From assembly GCA_032164245.1 (NCBI GenBank), contig JAVMKO010000003.1, positions 30,689,390 through 30,753,389 on the forward strand: DNA of 64,000 bases. Direction: 5' to 3'. The stretch is from Sternotherus odoratus (Eukaryota > Chordata > Testudines > Kinosternidae). Below, in pieces: positions 60,456 to 64,000 of this stretch. Positions within the stretch are counted from its first letter, which is position 1, and every line of letters starts with the position of its first letter. The position numbers and the translations under genes were made by a program. The notes under the pieces are model-generated. The model had not been told where the DNA came from, did no database searches, and worked only from the letters and a program-made list of their open reading frames with translations.

Positions 60456-61560
60456 TCTCATCCCATGCATAGAGCACTCTGCATAAATAGCACCCTACTG
60501 TCACTTCAAACACAGAGAGCATCCCACACAAACGGCCCACACACAGGCAGCAGCCTGCTACCTCTTCACAGCACCTCCCCACAGAGCTCTGCACATAGTG
60601 AGCAGGCTACACAGCACCCCTCACACCACCCACACAGAAAGCAACCCCACCCACCAATCCACCCCTTCACAACATGCACACAGAGACCACTCCACACAAA
60701 GAGCAACTGCACATTACTTGCCATACCGAAAAGACCTCAGAGCTACCCTACACACAGAGAGCACTTCACCTTTTCATAGCATCCCATCCAGAGAGAACAC
60801 CCCCCTCATCACTCTCCAGACAGCAACTCCCAAGGCCCCCACACCCAGAGCATCCCTCACTGCCCCCCACAGAACCCTGTAATACACCCCAACTTTTCAT
60901 AGCACTCCACACACAAAGCAATCTACACAGAGATAATATCTTATAACAGCCTCCACACACAAAGAACCCCCACCCATCACTACCCCCCAAACACAGAGAT
61001 GGTACCCCTTACAAACCATTCACAGAGACAGCACCTAACAGTTCTTCACATAGCATGCTACAGTCAGTGCTCCTTGCCTCTTTTGTAAAGTGCTTTGAGA
61101 TCTATTGATGAAAAGTACTATATGAAATATCAGTAACATAATTTTAGTATTATAATATTAGTATGCCACTGCACACAAATACTTTCCCATAGACATACCT
61201 CACATACAGACAGTATGCCCCATAGCATTCTATATGTACGCATACAGCAACCCACACAGTTCCCACACAGACAGTCCTCTACCCCCTCACATTACCTGTA
61301 CGCTGTCACTTTCCACTGAGCAACCACCGCCCATACAATACCTCCCACAGACAACCCTGAGATCAAATTCCCACAGTACTCTACACACAGTCACCTCCCA
61401 CTCATTGCACACACACAGAGAATCATTAACAGTGCCTTCCCCCCTTCACATAGTCATCACCACACAATCAGCACCCACTCACCAATCACCCCACAAACAT
61501 CGCCTTCTACACAAGTAACCTCCTCACTCATGCAGAAACTGGACTCCGCCCAGTGTCCCC
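60456..61560 (+). repeat. Degenerate minisatellite, distal part
   Basis: Blocks such as CACACAGAGAGCA, CCCTTCACAACATGC and CACCCCACACAC recur with loose spacing. A fragment of an old repeat tail (GTAAAGTGCTTTGAGATC) is embedded at about 61080. The open frames here follow the same composition. Confidence 0.7.
61055..61135 (+). repeat. Ancient repeat tail fragment
   Basis: GTAAAGTGCTTTGAGATCTA then GATGAAAAGTACTATATGA is a widely distributed amniote SINE/LINE 3' end. Confidence 0.6.
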
Positions 61561-62842
61561 ACACATGCAGTTACCTCCCACTCATCTCACTAGTTCTTCA
61601 ACAATCCATAAAGATTTCCAAGATAGGAAAGACTCAAATTTCTATTTAGCTGAGCAAAGTGAGATCTTACACTCAACTCAATGGCATTTCTCTGTATGTT
61701 CAACCTGGAAATACCAAAATTGATATGTTTAATATTTTATAGGTAAAAAATAGGCAGGCAAATATCTTTAACTTTTTCCCCCAACAGCATGAGCTAAAGT
61801 TTAATGGAAAAGTTTAAGAGCATACAATGAAATGGACTGTAATGAAGTGGTGTCTATTTATCATGGCTGGTTAGTGACGAAAACAGGAGTTTGCCATTTA
61901 GCAAAAGAGCAGTGAGTTTTCCTTCAACAGTAATAACAATATTTAACAGAAAATAAAGGTTTTCCTTTAGATATATTAATTCAAATGTCACCCAAAACAG
62001 CTACTTAACATTTCAAATTAAATTTAAAGATCTGAATAATTATAAAATTTACAAATGTTAATTAAATCTTGGGACATGTATATGGAGACTCTACGTCACT
62101 CATCAGTTTTCCCTGAACTCTGGGAAGGTGGGATCATTATTATTATTTATTCTAATACTTATTTTACATATAGGGAAACTGAGACACTAAAAGATTAAAT
62201 CCCCTGTGTACGACCAGCCATAGCCTTTTGCAGCACACCTCTCTATGAGAGAACATGGGCTGAGAGGCTAGTGTCGGTTCCAGAAACTCTTTACCCTCCA
62301 GTACCTCTTCTTGAAAGTTACAGGATTCTCTTTTCTCCAGGGACATCTGCATGAAATAAGGTTTGGACCCGCTGCTTTCTCCAAGAGATGATGCCTGTGG
62401 ATACAAAGTCCCTTCATGTAAATTAATATTCACCTTTCAAAGGTTGAACAATCAAACTTAGATACCATAACATACAAACTAGTTTGCATGTCTGTCCCAG
62501 CCAGTTTCTATATAGTCTTTTTCAAATAGACTGGTATTTTCTTCAATATAAATTCCCACACAAGAACTTCTTTTCTATTGTCAAGAATTATGAATTAGGG
62601 ATAGATATCCGGAGATCTGTCACAGTGCTCTTGGAAGTTGACTGATACAATTTGAGACTGTATGAATTGCTTATCCTTACATGCAATCACACATATCCAA
62701 CGCATTTACTCACAATGGAGAGTGACAATGTTGCACTCCCTATTGTGCACCATACAAGGACTTGCAGAATGAAGGCCTAGATGAGTATATGTGTAGCCCT
62801 CTTGCTCTACGATTCTCAACCAATTATAAGTACATTTAACAG
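61561..62842. other. AT-rich sequence upstream of TDRP
   Basis: Mainly unassigned. A MIR/L2-like piece lies at about 62125-62220 (ATTATTATTATTTATTC then ATAGGGAAACTGAGAC). An unassigned exon-like block on minus is at 62305-62394. Confidence 0.5.
62305..62394 (-). other. Unassigned exon-like block 3
   Basis: A minus-strand 90-base block, phase 0 in and out. Acceptor CTTTGTATCCACAG, donor GAAGAG|GTACTG. It reads ASSLGESSGSKPYFMQ and continues to NFQEE. It lies upstream of the CpG island, so it would belong to a neighbouring gene, not to TDRP. Human 8p23.3 has ERICH1 there, but I see no match. Could be chance. Confidence 0.3.
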
Positions 62843-63053
62843 TGACAAAGAGTCTTGTAGCACCTTATACTCTAACAGAATTTTGGGATCATAAGCTTTC
62901 GTGGGCTAAGACCCACTTCATCAGATAATTCATCTGATGAAGTGGATCTTAGCCCACGAAAGCTTATGATCCCAAACATCTGATAAGATGCTACAAGACT
63001 CTTTGTCGCTTTTGCAGATCCAGACTAACACAGCTACCCTTCTGGTATTAGAC
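62843..63053. mobile_element. Fold-back retroelement copy G with two opposed hammerhead-like cores
   Basis: A 211-base insertion flanked by TACATTTAACAG (62831-62842) and TACATATAACAG (63054-63065), a 12-bp duplication with one mismatch. Arms TGACAAAGAGTCTTGTAGCA and TGCTACAAGACTCTTTGTCG are inverted. Core on +: CTGATGA 62934-62940, helix AGTGG-CCCAC (62941-62957), GAAA 62958-62961. Core on -: CTGATGA at + 62918-62924, helix in + 62901-62917, GAAA at + 62897-62900. Both cores match the hammerhead consensus without substitution. The 3' stem reads GCTTATGA rather than GCTTATGC, which weakens its two-base pairing. Confidence 0.88.
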
Positions 63054-63065
63054 TACATATAACAG

Positions 63066-64000
63066 TATTTTGCTTAGGGCCCTTTGGGCTGCAATGCACT
63101 CTTACCTGCCTATCAGGAAAAGTAGGCATATTTAAGATGGAATGCTGAGTCCTCAAGGCCTGTTACTCAACATGCTGTACATACAGAAGGGGAGTTAGTT
63201 TAGCTCAATACTAGTGGATTCTGATCCCACACTGAGTCAAAGGTTGCAGGTTCAATATAGCAGTATCACATTTTGTGTCATAAAACAATGTTTGAATAAC
63301 ATGAACGAAACTTTAGATGTATCATCATTCTAACCATAGCACTGGTCTGTTCTGACTGAAGATTGGGTTTCTGATTTTTCTGGTTAACTATAATGTATAA
63401 TTTAAATACATCCACACAAGCATGCACTTCCTTTGAACCTGCAGCACTAGTCTTCAGCAATACCATTTTAGGCCCCAACCTGGAAAATGCACCTGGGGAG
63501 TTCCATTCAGTTCAATGGCATTCATGTGTTAAGTTTAAAATGCATAAGTGTTTGTGGAACTGGGACCTTACATGTTATAATAGGTTTTTCATCGGTCTGC
63601 TTTATTTTCTTCTTTATCCCCATCTCCCATAGAACTAAAATCTATTAACAGTGTATGGTAAAATTCCTTTCAACATCCTCCATTAATATTTAACTGAAAC
63701 TTGAGAGGCTGAAAGACAAAGTATATTTTCAATTATTAGAGACAGATCAGATTTAGCATGAAAGTTCCCTTTAAAAGAGCAGACTTGTTTATAATGGCTT
63801 TTTAGCCTCTTACTCTTCATTCATATCTAAAACTCAAGGTTAATCAAGTGCAAGAGACAATCTCTAACATTTCTAATTTACATTGAATTATATTTTCTCA
63901 TATTAAAATAGTAGATAATGATTCTTAACTTATTTAGTTTTCATTTGATCATGTTAGTTACTATATAAATAAATGGCTATGAATACATGATCCTACAGTT
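63066..64000. other. AT-rich, nothing recognised
   Basis: No repeat, RNA gene or exon could be supported between the fold-back element and the window end. Confidence 0.5.

Noticed and set aside
1..64000. CRISPR arrays, operons, riboswitches, phage or bacterial features
   Set aside because: The content is vertebrate nuclear DNA with spliced genes and eukaryotic repeats; tandem arrays here lack spacer structure.

Overview
The window looks like turtle nuclear DNA (Testudines, probably a cryptodire). The signs are a tRNA-headed SINE with a CR1-like tail, CR1 LINE fragments, PIF/Harbinger and hAT MITEs of types I recognise from turtle genomes, several LTR remnants, and two genes in the tetrapod order FBXO25 - TDRP (human 8p23.3). 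No genus or species call is possible. Recognition of repeat families is from memory of their sequence style, not from a search.

Layout. 1-16.1 kb holds the 3' end of FBXO25 on the + strand: the F-box exon (1294-1476), a zinc/Cys-rich exon (5103-5246) and the terminal exon (14878-14967), then the 3' UTR with poly(A) signals. 16-28 kb is intergenic and repeat-dense, with three LTR-like elements, a CR1 fragment, MITEs and a tRNA-Lys pseudogene. 28.05-58.05 kb holds TDRP on the - strand, convergent with FBXO25: 3' UTR (28.05-30.75 kb), exon 3 (30746-31091), exon 2 (34688-34791) and exon 1 (57938-58048). The three coding parts join in frame to 186 codons plus a stop. TDRP starts inside a CpG island (about 57.64-58.64 kb). 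Immediately upstream lies a C/A-rich minisatellite with a period of about 47 bp (58.69-59.94 kb), decaying to about 61.5 kb and interrupted by a CR1 tail. 61.5-64 kb is AT-rich with repeats.

Most interesting items. (1) A family of short fold-back insertions (12.67, 16.73, 22.68, 43.29 and 62.84 kb, plus a longer relative at 3.9 kb). Several carry a hammerhead-ribozyme-like core (CTGANGA, a GTGGG/CCCAC helix, GAAA, then a 2-bp stem with loop TTAT), and five are flanked by 12-13 bp target-site duplications. The 62.84 kb copy has an intact core on both strands, head to head. This fits non-autonomous relatives of Penelope-like retroelements. (2) Unassigned minus-strand exon-like blocks with good splice sites and compatible phases lie inside TDRP intron 1 (44945-45004, 39640-39826). 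An alternative first exon with a strong start context lies in the same CpG island (58430-58477). They may be a cryptic gene or alternative TDRP transcripts. (3) The minisatellite beside the TDRP promoter has no stop codons in any forward frame, which creates three overlapping ORFs of several hundred codons that are almost certainly not proteins.

Most other long open frames in the window are repeat-derived or chance. Coordinates of splice sites and element ends marked as exact were read base by base; others are approximate to about 10-50 bp.
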